From positions 1-64,000 of the forward strand of contig JAJPKK010000326.1 of assembly GCA_021323775.1 (NCBI GenBank): 64,000 nt of DNA. The letters run 5' to 3'. The DNA comes from Hyphomicrobiales bacterium (lineage in GTDB: Bacteria > Pseudomonadota > Alphaproteobacteria > Rhizobiales > Xanthobacteraceae). Each line of letters opens with the position of its first letter. The first letter of the stretch is position 1. Position numbers and translations under genes: made by a program. The notes below the pieces were generated by a model. The model was not told the DNA's origin, did not search any database, and worked only from the letters and a program-made list of their open reading frames with translations. This document shows, piece by piece, positions 1 to 7,288 of the stretch.

Positions 1-86
1 CCATCACCGTCTACGTCGTCTTCCCCTCCTGGCAACAGCTCATGGCCACCCTCGCCTTCGACAAACCGCTCGCCAGACCCCCATAG
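1..86 (+). CDS. C-terminal end of an unidentified protein (cut by window edge)
   Basis: An open frame enters from the left edge (codons from base 3) and stops at TAG 84-86, giving 27 residues that include the stretch FPSWQQLM. Nothing in it is diagnostic of a family. It could be the tail of a real upstream gene or a non-coding frame. It ends just upstream of the mqsR promoter. Confidence 0.3.
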   Translation, partial: ITVYVVFPSWQQLMATLAFDKPLARPP

Positions 87-99
87 GTCAAAATGAGAA

Positions 100-142
100 T
101 TGCTGACGAATAGCGCCTTGACTATACACCATTATGGTGTAT
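100..142 (+). promoter_or_regulatory. Promoter and palindromic operator of the mqsRA toxin-antitoxin operon
   Basis: A sigma70-like promoter is visible: TTGCTG at 100-105, a 17-base spacer and TATACA at 123-128. A perfect 19-base palindrome at 124-142 (arms ATACACCAT and ATGGTGTAT around a central T) covers the -10 box and the expected start of transcription. In this family the antitoxin MqsA binds operator palindromes through its C-terminal helix-turn-helix and represses the operon. The position fits autoregulation, which is inferred. The mqsR start at 150 has no clear Shine-Dalgarno sequence, so the leader is very short. Confidence 0.7.
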
Positions 143-149
143 CTCTAAC

Positions 150-467
150 ATGGCAGAAAAGCGGAAGCCGACTTACGACTTGGCAGCTTTCAAAGCAGCT
201 TTCGATGATGTGCACAAGCTCCATGCCACTGGCACGGCGGTGCGAGCCGCTGCGGCTCTCGGTTTCGGGCGGGCGGAAATTGTGGCCACGATTCAAACCA
301 TGCAGCGTGCGCACTTCTACAAATCGATGACGGCGTACGGGGACCATCGGATTTGGCAGGACGTGTATCACGTGCCGTCGGAGGTGGGCACGCTTTACGT
401 CAAATTCACAGCAGATGTCGTGACCGAGTTTTTATTGCTGTCGTTCAAGGGAAAGGATGATGAATAG
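150..467 (+). CDS. mqsR: MqsR family type II toxin, mRNA interferase
   Basis: This 105-residue protein resembles E. coli MqsR, a RelE-fold ribonuclease that cuts mRNA (GCU-type sites in E. coli) and slows growth when its antitoxin is degraded. The family core FYKSMTAYGDH followed by IWQDVY lies at about residues 51-67, and the C-terminal strands (YVKFTADV, LLLSFKGK) match the fold. The length is normal for the family. The toxin gene comes first and overlaps the antitoxin gene by 11 bases, the usual mqsRA order. Expression is probably set by the operator overlapping its promoter. Toxicity in this host is inferred from family membership. Confidence 0.88.
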   Translation: MAEKRKPTYDLAAFKAAFDDVHKLHATGTAVRAAAALGFGRAEIVATIQTMQRAHFYKSMTAYGDHRIWQDVYHVPSEVGTLYVKFTADVVTEFLLLSFKGKDDE

Positions 468-873
468 TCCAGTATGTCCGAAAACAGGAGCGCCTATGCG
501 CCGCGGCGCACGCCCTATGGTTCTGGAATACAAGGGTGCGCGCACGGCCTTCGACATGCCGGGTTGGTATTGCGATGAGTGCGACGAGAGCATTCATACC
601 GGCGAGGACATGAAAGTGTCCGATCGGGCCCTCAATCGGCTTAAGGCAACAACAGAAGGCTTGCCGTTGCCTGAGGACATCAAACGCATTCGCACGAAGC
701 TAGGGCTGACCCAGGAGGCTGCGGGCGAGTTGATTGGTGGCGGTCCGCGGGCATTCCAGAAGTATGAAGCGGGCGATCTGTTGCCGAGTCGCGCAATCGG
801 GAGCGCCCTTGCGCTGCTCGACCGCGACCCAGCCGGACTTTCTGTACTTCGCGTGCGTCCTCACGTCGCTTGA
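457..873 (+). CDS. mqsA: MqsA family antitoxin, helix-turn-helix repressor
   Basis: This 138-residue protein resembles MqsA: an N-terminal toxin-binding domain (about 1-65) and a C-terminal helix-turn-helix (about 72-125, with KLGLTQEAAGELIGGG and an AFQKYEAG recognition-helix region). It should neutralise MqsR and repress the operon. E. coli MqsA holds a structural zinc with four Cys; here only Cys7, Cys39 and Cys42 are in register, and Ser4 stands where the first Cys would be, so zinc binding may be lost or altered. Either of two tandem ATG codons (457 or 460) could be the start, both inside the end of mqsR. A terminator follows at 917-938. Confidence 0.86.
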   Translation: MMNSPVCPKTGAPMRRGARPMVLEYKGARTAFDMPGWYCDECDESIHTGEDMKVSDRALNRLKATTEGLPLPEDIKRIRTKLGLTQEAAGELIGGGPRAFQKYEAGDLLPSRAIGSALALLDRDPAGLSVLRVRPHVA

Positions 874-916
874 CCTTGTATTTCCTTGGTAGGCGCTCGA
901 CCGACCGGCTGGAATC

Positions 917-938
917 GCCTCAACATGAGGCTTTTTTT
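917..938 (+). terminator. Rho-independent terminator after mqsRA
   Basis: GCCTCA (917-922), loop ACA and TGAGGC (926-931) form a perfect 6-bp stem followed by seven T (932-938). It lies 44 bases past the mqsA stop, so the toxin-antitoxin operon probably ends here. Confidence 0.75.
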
Positions 939-1008
939 CAAAGGGAGGAACTTGACGTGACTTTGGCTCCAATGGGGCTGCCCCCGGTCGCAGGCCGTCC
1001 GTCAGTTG

Positions 1009-1455
1009 ATGTTGCACATTGCGCGTGACCGGACGCTGCCGTTTGAGCTCATCGTCGAACCTGCCGAGAGCGATCTCGTGACGCCGGAGATCCGCCACTA
1101 CGCGACGACGCGCTCCCGTAACCATTTTGGCTTCAGTGGTAGGCGCGCAGCAGTCTCCATGCTGTACGCCCGCTCAGCATCCTCGGATGAGGTCCATAAA
1201 GCGGCCCGAGCGCTCGGTAGCACGCAGGAGTACTATCTCAACATGCTTGCCCAAGCCATCGAGTGGGGGCATGAAGTCTGGACCTGGATCGACCCCAGGA
1301 CCGGCCGCCGGGTCTATCAACTGATCTACAACCCCGACCATCGCGGACCTACCGGAGTTGCACCGCCCACCAACTGGCGCAAAATGAATACGCTGAAGGC
1401 CCCGCCCGGTGTCACGCCGACACGGGTATCGGCCTCGCAGATCATAGCGCTGTGA
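1009..1455 (+). CDS. Hypothetical protein, possibly 5'-frameshifted
   Basis: A 148-residue frame with protein-like composition, including ARALGSTQEYY, EWGHEVWTWID and YQLIYNPDHRG. I recognise no family. A strong Shine-Dalgarno sequence (GGGAGG, 943-948) sits 8 bases before a GTG at 957. That GTG opens only a 23-codon frame that stops at 1026-1028, one frame away from the long one. Either the true gene starts at 957 and a frameshift lies near 1020, or translation starts at TTG 1006 or ATG 1009 with a poor ribosome site. The gene is followed closely by the hydrolase at 1480. Reality as a gene is moderately likely; function is unknown. Confidence 0.42.
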   Translation: MLHIARDRTLPFELIVEPAESDLVTPEIRHYATTRSRNHFGFSGRRAAVSMLYARSASSDEVHKAARALGSTQEYYLNMLAQAIEWGHEVWTWIDPRTGRRVYQLIYNPDHRGPTGVAPPTNWRKMNTLKAPPGVTPTRVSASQIIAL

Positions 1456-1479
1456 CCTCTGCAAGGGGCTGGACGGACC

Positions 1480-2262
1480 ATGCGGATCAAGGCGAACGGC
1501 ATCACCTTCAAGTGCGAGATCGAAGGCCCAGCGGACGCGCCTTGGCTCGTGTTCAGCAATTCGCTCGCCACCAATCTTTCCATGTGGGACCCGCAGGTCG
1601 CCGAACTCAAACGCTCTTTCCGCCTGCTGCGCTATGACCAGCGCGGCCACGGCGGCACCGATGCGCCGGCGGGCCGCTACAGCTTTGCGACGCTGGTGGC
1701 GGATGCGCTCGCCCTGTTTGATGCGCTTCACATCGAGCGCGCCCATTTCTGCGGGCTGTCGATGGGCGGCGCGACCGCGCTCGGGCTCACCGAACTCCAT
1801 CCCGGCCGGGTCGACCGCGTCGTGGTTTGCGACTCGCCGGCGATGTCGACGCCCGCAACCGCCCGGCAATGGGAAGAGCGCATCGCGGTGGCCCAGAAGG
1901 GAGGGCTGGAGCCGCTCGTGGAGTCCACGATGGCGCGCTGGTTCCCGCCCGAAACCCTTGCCGCGAATCCGCCACACCTCGAAAAAGTACGGCAGATGAT
2001 CCGCACCACCCCGGTCAACGGCTTCATCGGCTGCGCGGCAGCACTTGCGGACCATGACTACAATTCGGCGGTCTCGGCCGTGACGCGGCCCGTGCTGTTC
2101 GTCGCAGGCTCCAAGGACGGAGTCACGCCGGCCGCCATGAAGGACATGAGCGTCCGGCTCAAGGGCTCGCGCTATGTGGAGCTGGAGGGCGCCGGGCACA
2201 TTTCCAATCTCGACCGGCCGGCGGAGTTCACCCGCGCGGTGGGGGAGTTTTTGGGGGCATAG
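1480..2262 (+). CDS. Alpha/beta hydrolase, 3-oxoadipate enol-lactonase (PcaD)-like
   Basis: A 260-residue cytoplasmic alpha/beta hydrolase closest in appearance to PcaD, which opens 3-oxoadipate enol-lactone in the protocatechuate branch of the beta-ketoadipate pathway. The oxyanion-hole region (SNSLATNLSMW, about 27-37), the nucleophile elbow GLSMGG with Ser94, the acid Asp213 and His240 in GAGHIS are all in place. The YDQRGHG signature is at about 52-58. No other pca genes are nearby, so the real substrate may be a different lactone or ester. A second paralogue lies at 9614-10420. Start ATG chosen from family length. Confidence 0.75.
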   Translation: MRIKANGITFKCEIEGPADAPWLVFSNSLATNLSMWDPQVAELKRSFRLLRYDQRGHGGTDAPAGRYSFATLVADALALFDALHIERAHFCGLSMGGATALGLTELHPGRVDRVVVCDSPAMSTPATARQWEERIAVAQKGGLEPLVESTMARWFPPETLAANPPHLEKVRQMIRTTPVNGFIGCAAALADHDYNSAVSAVTRPVLFVAGSKDGVTPAAMKDMSVRLKGSRYVELEGAGHISNLDRPAEFTRAVGEFLGA

Positions 2263-2320
2263 GCGGGAAATGATCCCCGGCGACGTGACTGCTCTGCACA
2301 CGCTGACGAACCTCCGCGTG

Positions 2321-2635
2321 TCAAGGGCGCACAACAGCGGGCAGACGCTGCCTGCTTCCGTATTCGCACGCCCATCGGTGAAGAACTATCGGCAGAGTTC
2401 CTGCCGTGATTTCCGCCCCTCCCGCCGCATCCTGCAATCCAGAAGCGAATTCGATCATCTCACCGTAGGTTAGACAGCGAATGAGGTCTGCGACCTTGTC
2501 GATCTGTACGGTCCTTCCCGTCGTCTTCCGCAATTCGGACGCCAGTTCGATCATTTCGCCGTAGGTCAGAGAGCGAATGAGTTCTGCAATTTTCTCGATG
2601 TGGTCCGATGGCTTAAGTCTATTTTCATTGTCCAT
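2321..2635 (-). CDS. Small hypothetical protein with a duplicated TYGEMIE motif
   Basis: A 104-residue protein that I cannot name. It holds two copies, 32 residues apart, of a helical segment whose core is LTYGEMIE: one at residues 15-35, the other at 47-67. They differ at only a few positions, and the duplication is also clear in the DNA. The C-terminal third is unlike the repeats and may be non-conserved. It has no signal peptide or membrane segment. It is convergent with the hydrolase upstream. The conserved duplication argues for a real gene; the function is unknown, perhaps a small helical adaptor or regulator. Confidence 0.55.
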   Translation of the reverse strand: MDNENRLKPSDHIEKIAELIRSLTYGEMIELASELRKTTGRTVQIDKVADLIRCLTYGEMIEFASGLQDAAGGAEITAGTLPIVLHRWACEYGSRQRLPAVVRP

Positions 2636-3185
2636 TTTTTGTCAGGTGAATGTTCGCGCCCATCCGATCGCCAAGGGTGGCCAGGCTGCGGGACGACGGC
2701 AACGGAAAAAAGGCCGCACTCGGCGGCGCTGCCGCTTTGGGGGTGTTGTGAGGCGCGCAGTTAATCCTGCTGTGTGACAAAAAGCCTTAGTCGTTCCGGG
2801 GCGCCATGCGCAAATCGGCTGGTGAGCCTGTCGAACCATGCCGATGTGCGCATCTTATAGTGCCGATCTCGGGCAACCACCCGACATCGGATGCCGCGAG
2901 CCCGGAACCTATAACCGCGTCGCTGAGGGTATGGATTCCGGGTTCGCGTGCTGCGGACGCGCCGCGGAATGACGCCACAAGCAAGGTTTGTGACAATAGG
3001 ATTAAGTCGCCGGCAGAACGGCCAACGACGCCATGATGAGGAGGGCGGAAATTTGTCGCTTGTGGACCGTCACGGTCAGCTGGTTGCCGCGGCGCCCATT
3101 CCCTCTCCCGCTTGCGGGAGAGGGAGCACTGCGTGGCCGGATCACGAGCGATTGCCCTGCCCCAAAGGGGCAAGGGATTGCGCGC
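2636..3185. other. Intergenic stretch without a convincing gene
   Basis: About 550 bases between two minus-strand genes. The frames here have repeat-like, low-quality translations. The region holds dispersed-repeat DNA, including the palindrome at 3101-3124. No RNA gene was recognised. Confidence 0.6.
3101..3124. repeat. REP-like palindrome (CTTGC-type)
   Basis: A perfect 11-bp inverted repeat (3101-3111 and 3114-3124) with a two-base TT loop, of the form CCCTCTCCCGC-TT-GCGGGAGAGGG split around the loop. It is one of a family of intergenic palindromes in this window (also near 10873, 11945, 12031, 21604, 26041, 29925, 54290 and 63227). Confidence 0.7.
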
Positions 3186-4250
3186 CTAGTGCAGCGACAC
3201 CTTCTGCACCCGCAGATTGCCAATCTCGCCGATGTAAAGATCGTTCTCGCTGCGGCAGTCGATGGCGTTGACGAAGTTGAATTCCTTCGCGGCTCGCCCG
3301 GCCCGGCCGAACTTGCCGATCACGGTGCCGTCAAGTTTCAGCTTGTAGATGTCGCCGGCAACGTCGATGTCGTTCGGAGGATTGGAGTTCGACGCATAGA
3401 GCACCTGGTTGGATCCCGGCGTGATGCACAGCGCCTGGGGAGAGCCGATGCCGGTGATCTGCGACTTGAAGGCGCCGTTGCTGTCGAACACCTGGATGCG
3501 CTTATTGCCGGGGTCGGCGGCGTAGACATTGCCTTGGGCATCGATGGCGATCGCGCGGGCGGAGGCGCCGAACTGACCGGGGTCGGCGCCCTTCGAGCCC
3601 CAGGATTTGATGAACACGCCGTTTTTGTCGAACTTCGCGATGCGCTGATTGCCGACGCCGTCGGCCACATAGATGTTTCCGGCGGCGTCGAAAGCGACGT
3701 CAGTCGGGCGATTGAAAAGATCGGCCGGGGCCCCGGCGCCGACTGGCTGGCCGGACACAGGCGCCGGAATGGCGGCGCCGCCGGCGCCTTGCCCACGCGC
3801 CGGGACCGGGACAGCCTCGGCTTTGCGTCCCAACAGCAGCGCAACATGGCCCTCGGGGTCAAACTTCATCACCATATTCGACATCTGATCGACAACCCAG
3901 ATGTTGTCCTGCGGATCGATGCGCACCTGCTGGGCAAACAGGAATCCGTAGATATCCTTTCCGATCTCGCGGACGAACTTGCCGTTGCGATCGAACTGGA
4001 ACAGCCGCGAGCCGCCATGGGCAAAGGGACGTGCAGTGCCGATTGAAATGGTCGGATGGCCGGTTCGCGTATAGACGAAGATGTCGCCCTTGGAGTTGGT
4101 GGCTACGCCGCCGACTTCGCCCAGGTAGATGTCGTCCGGCAAGTTCAGCGGGTTGACGGCGTCAAAGGCGATCTCTGGCGCGGTCTGGGCCGACGCCGGC
4201 AACGCGCCGAGCCAAGTCGTCGCCAGTAAGGCCAACAAGAAGCGCTTCAT
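3186..4250 (-). CDS. Exported NHL-repeat beta-propeller protein
   Basis: This 354-residue protein starts with a clear signal peptide (MKRFLLALLATTWL, cleavage after ASA near residue 21). NHL-type blades follow, each with the pattern of a FD/AVD turn followed by GNIYVAD or NKRIQVFD. Such proteins form six-bladed propellers that bind ligands or act as lyases or lactonases; no catalytic residues can be assigned here. A Gly/Ala/Pro-rich linker at about 150-175 separates two groups of blades. A good ribosome site (AGGAG, 9 bases upstream) supports the start. The next gene upstream (4494-5543) is a paralogue in the same orientation, so the pair probably arose by duplication. Periplasmic location is inferred; function is unknown. 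Confidence 0.78.
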   Translation of the reverse strand: MKRFLLALLATTWLGALPASAQTAPEIAFDAVNPLNLPDDIYLGEVGGVATNSKGDIFVYTRTGHPTISIGTARPFAHGGSRLFQFDRNGKFVREIGKDIYGFLFAQQVRIDPQDNIWVVDQMSNMVMKFDPEGHVALLLGRKAEAVPVPARGQGAGGAAIPAPVSGQPVGAGAPADLFNRPTDVAFDAAGNIYVADGVGNQRIAKFDKNGVFIKSWGSKGADPGQFGASARAIAIDAQGNVYAADPGNKRIQVFDSNGAFKSQITGIGSPQALCITPGSNQVLYASNSNPPNDIDVAGDIYKLKLDGTVIGKFGRAGRAAKEFNFVNAIDCRSENDLYIGEIGNLRVQKVSLH

Positions 4251-4420
4251 GTCGAATCATCTCCTGATCTTCTGGTGTATGGGTGGATTAGGATGGGCAG
4301 AAACTCGCAGGGTCATCGCCCGCTAAGCGCGCGTCGCCCCTTGGAGCGAGCCTCACTGATGTTGTCCAGTGTTACTACACGGCTTGACCCGCCACCTGTC
4401 TTCGCGTGGAGAAAGATAGA

Positions 4421-4441
4421 CCCGCGGGTCAAGCCCGCGGG
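4421..4441. repeat. Hairpin repeat with TCAAG loop
   Basis: CCCGCGGG (4421-4428), loop TCAAG, CCCGCGGG (4434-4441). Similar hairpins with the same loop occur at 31840-31860 and about 54327-54349. It lies between the two NHL genes. Confidence 0.6.
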
Positions 4442-4493
4442 CGGCGCGCAGAGGGTGGACCACCTTCATCGACACGGGTCTAGGCGGCCGACG

Positions 4494-5543
4494 CTATCGC
4501 GCCTCCGCTTTCTTCATCGCGTCGGGGTGCAGGATGAGCTTTTGCACGCGCCAGGACTCGATTTCGCCGACAATGATCTCGTCCGGATTGCGGCAATCCA
4601 GCATATGGGCGACCTGGAACCCTCCGAACTCCTTGCTGGCATGACCGAACTTGCCGATGATGGTCCCGTCCAGCTCCATCTTGTAGATTTCGCCGGTGAT
4701 CGCCCAGGTGCCGGGCATATTTCCGTTGGGATTTGAATTGGACACAAAGAGGTACTGGTGCGGTCCCTGGGAGACGCAGGCGGTCCAGCCGACTCCGACC
4801 TGGTCGTAGATGGCCTTCGGCTTGAGATTGTTGTCGAGGACCTGATACCGGATGTTGCTGCGGTCAGCGACGTACACGTTGCCCTGCCGGTCGACCTGGA
4901 GCCCGTGCGGCAGATTGAATTCCCCGGGCTCCTTCCCGGCCTTCTCGCTGCCGACCTGGGCGATGAACCTGCCGTCCTTGTCGTATTTCACCACGCGGTT
5001 GTTACAATAGCCGTCGGAGATGAAGATATTGCCCTGCGGGTCCCAGCCGACGTCGGTCGGGCGGCAGAGGATATATTTTTCCGACGGTTTGTTCGGACCG
5101 GCCGGGAAGGCGACCGCCCCTTGGATCGGCGGCGGCCGGCGCCCGATCACCATCAGGACTTTGCCCTCCGGACTGAACTTGGTGACCATGTTGGTCCCCT
5201 CGTCCACGGTCCAGATGTTGTCCTGCGGATCGACGCGCACCGAATGGGCGAACTCGAAGCCGTAGTAGCCCTTGCCGATTTCCCTGAGGAAATTGCCGTT
5301 CTCGTCGAACTCGAACAGGCGCGTATTGGCGCTGCGATGGTAGACGAAGACGTGCCCCTTCGAGTTGGTCGCCACCGCGACCGACTCGCCAAGATACTCG
5401 CCCGGCGGAAGCTTGAGGAAATTCGGCACCGACGTGTAGGGAATTTCCGGTACGTTCTGTGCTTTGGCCTTTTGCTGCGCGAGTGCGGGACCGACCCAAA
5501 GCGCGATGACGATAGCAGAAACCGATGCGACGCAGCGCTGCAT
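4494..5543 (-). CDS. Exported NHL-repeat beta-propeller protein (paralogue)
   Basis: A 349-residue paralogue of the protein at 3186-4250. It has a signal peptide (MQRCVASVSAIVIALWVG, cleavage near ALA-QQ) and repeated NHL blades with signatures such as DPQDNIWTVDEG, DPQGNIFISDG and DRQGNVYVADRS. It lacks the Gly/Pro-rich insert of its neighbour. The Shine-Dalgarno sequence GGGAGG lies 6 bases before the ATG. An exported ligand-binding or sensor propeller is the most that can be said. The 240-base gap to the next NHL gene contains a TCAAG-loop hairpin, so co-transcription is possible but not certain. Confidence 0.78.
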   Translation of the reverse strand: MQRCVASVSAIVIALWVGPALAQQKAKAQNVPEIPYTSVPNFLKLPPGEYLGESVAVATNSKGHVFVYHRSANTRLFEFDENGNFLREIGKGYYGFEFAHSVRVDPQDNIWTVDEGTNMVTKFSPEGKVLMVIGRRPPPIQGAVAFPAGPNKPSEKYILCRPTDVGWDPQGNIFISDGYCNNRVVKYDKDGRFIAQVGSEKAGKEPGEFNLPHGLQVDRQGNVYVADRSNIRYQVLDNNLKPKAIYDQVGVGWTACVSQGPHQYLFVSNSNPNGNMPGTWAITGEIYKMELDGTIIGKFGHASKEFGGFQVAHMLDCRNPDEIIVGEIESWRVQKLILHPDAMKKAEAR

Positions 5544-5827
5544 GAAGTACCTCCCGGGACCGTTGGTGAACTTGGTTTATCGAAGGCGTTCGTGGACGCA
5601 ATCTACGTCAAGAAGCGGGAGGTCTCAACCCACCAAGCCTCTTTGGCACTGCGGGGTGCAATAAGCGAAGCGCATTGCGTCCTTCCCGTACGAAAGACGA
5701 GCCACGTCTCGACACAACGCCAGCCAGCGCGTTCGGAGGAGGGACGCCATACGCTTCGCTTATCGCCCCCTGCGGGGCCTCGGGATTGCAGGCCGCAAGG
5801 CGGTCCTTCCATCGGGGCTGCAATGCC

Positions 5828-6661
5828 TCACGCCCCGGGTTCGTTCGCGTTGGGATAAAAGAGCTGCTGCCCATCGATCTTGTAGCCTGCAATCGCCTGT
5901 TGCCCTTCGGGCGAAATCAGCCAGTCGATGAATTGCTGGCCGAGGGCCGTCCTGACATTGGGATGCTTCGCCGGGTTGACCAGCATCACACCGTACTGGT
6001 TGAACAGCCGCTTGTCGCCTTCAACCGCTACGGCGAGATCGTCCTTGCGCCGGAACGATATCCAGGTGCCGCGATCGGAGAGCGTGTAGGCCCCCATGGC
6101 GCTCGCGGTGTTGAGAGCGGCGCCCATGCCTTGGCCGATCTCGCGATACCAAGGGCCCTTGTCTCTGGCGAAATCGATGCCGGCTGCCGCCCAAAGGGCA
6201 AGCTCGGCCTGGTGGGTGCCGGAGCGATCGCCGCGCGACACGAACGGCGCTCGCTTGTCGCGGATCGCCTTGAGCGCTGCAACGATGTCTTGCATCCCCC
6301 TGACGCCGGCGGGATCGCGCGCCGGACCGATGAGGATGAAATCGTTGTACATGACCGGGAGCCGCTTCACGCCGAAGCCCTCGGCCACGAACTTCTCCTC
6401 CGCAGCCTTGGCATGCACCAACACCACGTCGGCGTCGCCGCGCCGCGCGGTGTCGAGCGCCTGGCCGGTGCCTTGCGCCACCACCTTCACGTCGATGCCG
6501 GTCCTCGCCTTGAAGAGCGGCAGCAAATGGCCGAAAAGACCGGAATCCTCGGTGGATGTGGTCGACGCGACCACGATGGACTTCTCCTGCGCCAATGCGG
6601 GGCCGATAAACGCCGCAAGCGCGGCAACGACGGCGCCAGCCAGGAAGCGACGGGTTTGCAT
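5828..6661 (-). CDS. Tungstate/molybdate-type ABC transporter substrate-binding protein (TupA-like)
   Basis: A 277-residue periplasmic binding protein of the TupA/PBP-like family that captures tungstate (or a related oxyanion) for an ABC importer. It has a signal peptide (MQTRRFLAGAVVAALAAF, cleavage after ALA) followed directly by the family signature STTSTEDSGL. Further hallmarks are GTGQALDTARRGDADV and SRGDRSGTH, which line the oxyanion site. ATG 6661 is preferred over an upstream ATG at 6685 because it begins the signal peptide and follows a purine-rich ribosome site. No tupB (permease) or tupC (ATPase) gene is adjacent; the upstream neighbour is a lipoprotein. It may work with a transporter encoded elsewhere. 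Confidence 0.8.
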   Translation of the reverse strand: MQTRRFLAGAVVAALAAFIGPALAQEKSIVVASTTSTEDSGLFGHLLPLFKARTGIDVKVVAQGTGQALDTARRGDADVVLVHAKAAEEKFVAEGFGVKRLPVMYNDFILIGPARDPAGVRGMQDIVAALKAIRDKRAPFVSRGDRSGTHQAELALWAAAGIDFARDKGPWYREIGQGMGAALNTASAMGAYTLSDRGTWISFRRKDDLAVAVEGDKRLFNQYGVMLVNPAKHPNVRTALGQQFIDWLISPEGQQAIAGYKIDGQQLFYPNANEPGA

Positions 6662-6692
6662 GGGCGGCGGCCTCTCTTCCCGCATTGAACGA

Positions 6693-7064
6693 CTAATGCG
6701 GCTTGCCGGAGTCCCCCCTGGGGTCAGCTCCTTTCGGCTCGGCCTTGTGAGTCCCGCCGGGGCATTGTTTTTCCTCCGCAGCTTCGTGGAGTTGCCGCAA
6801 TTCGGACTGCACCGTCTGATAATCTGGCTGATAAACGAGCACGTTCACGGCAGATCCGCCGGTGCTGGCGCTGGCGCGATCCATCAGGCCGCGTAACTCC
6901 TGTTCGCGCGCTTGCGTGGCCACCAGCCGTTTGGCGATGTCTTCGCAGCGGAGGAATTGAAATTTTGCCGGCGCCACAAACGGGTCGCTGATGGTGTTGA
7001 GGGATGTTGAGCACCCGCCAAGTGACGCCGCCAACAATGCCGAGATGCCAAGCTTCGTCCGCAT
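6693..7064 (-). CDS. Small putative lipoprotein
   Basis: A 123-residue protein with a short signal peptide ending in the lipobox LGGC (Cys18), so a lipid-anchored envelope protein is predicted. The mature part contains a helical segment (about 40-95, rich in Glu, Gln and Arg) and a hydrophilic, Pro/Gly/Lys-rich tail. I recognise no domain. It lies 31 bases upstream of the tupA-like gene on the same strand and could be co-transcribed with it. Function unknown. Confidence 0.68.
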   Translation of the reverse strand: MRTKLGISALLAASLGGCSTSLNTISDPFVAPAKFQFLRCEDIAKRLVATQAREQELRGLMDRASASTGGSAVNVLVYQPDYQTVQSELRQLHEAAEEKQCPGGTHKAEPKGADPRGDSGKPH

Positions 7065-7288
7065 CAGCCGCTCACGTCCTTTGCTGCATTCGTTGTCCGC
7101 TAACGCGGACTGAAATCAAGGCGGTTTAGTGTCCTCAATGGCCCGAACTCCTGCCAGTACATTCCTTAAGCGACCCCTTGCGTGAAACGCAACCTCGCCC
7201 CACTTCGGGGTGCAACGTTCGCGCAATTGCGCTTTCACGAAGCCCGTGTAAGGGTCGCGCCCCCAATTTACCAGGACCGTTACGATTT

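Noticed and set aside
2642-3271. Several short frames in the 2.6-3.2 kb intergenic region
   Set aside because: They are composed of dispersed-repeat sequence and show no conserved residues.
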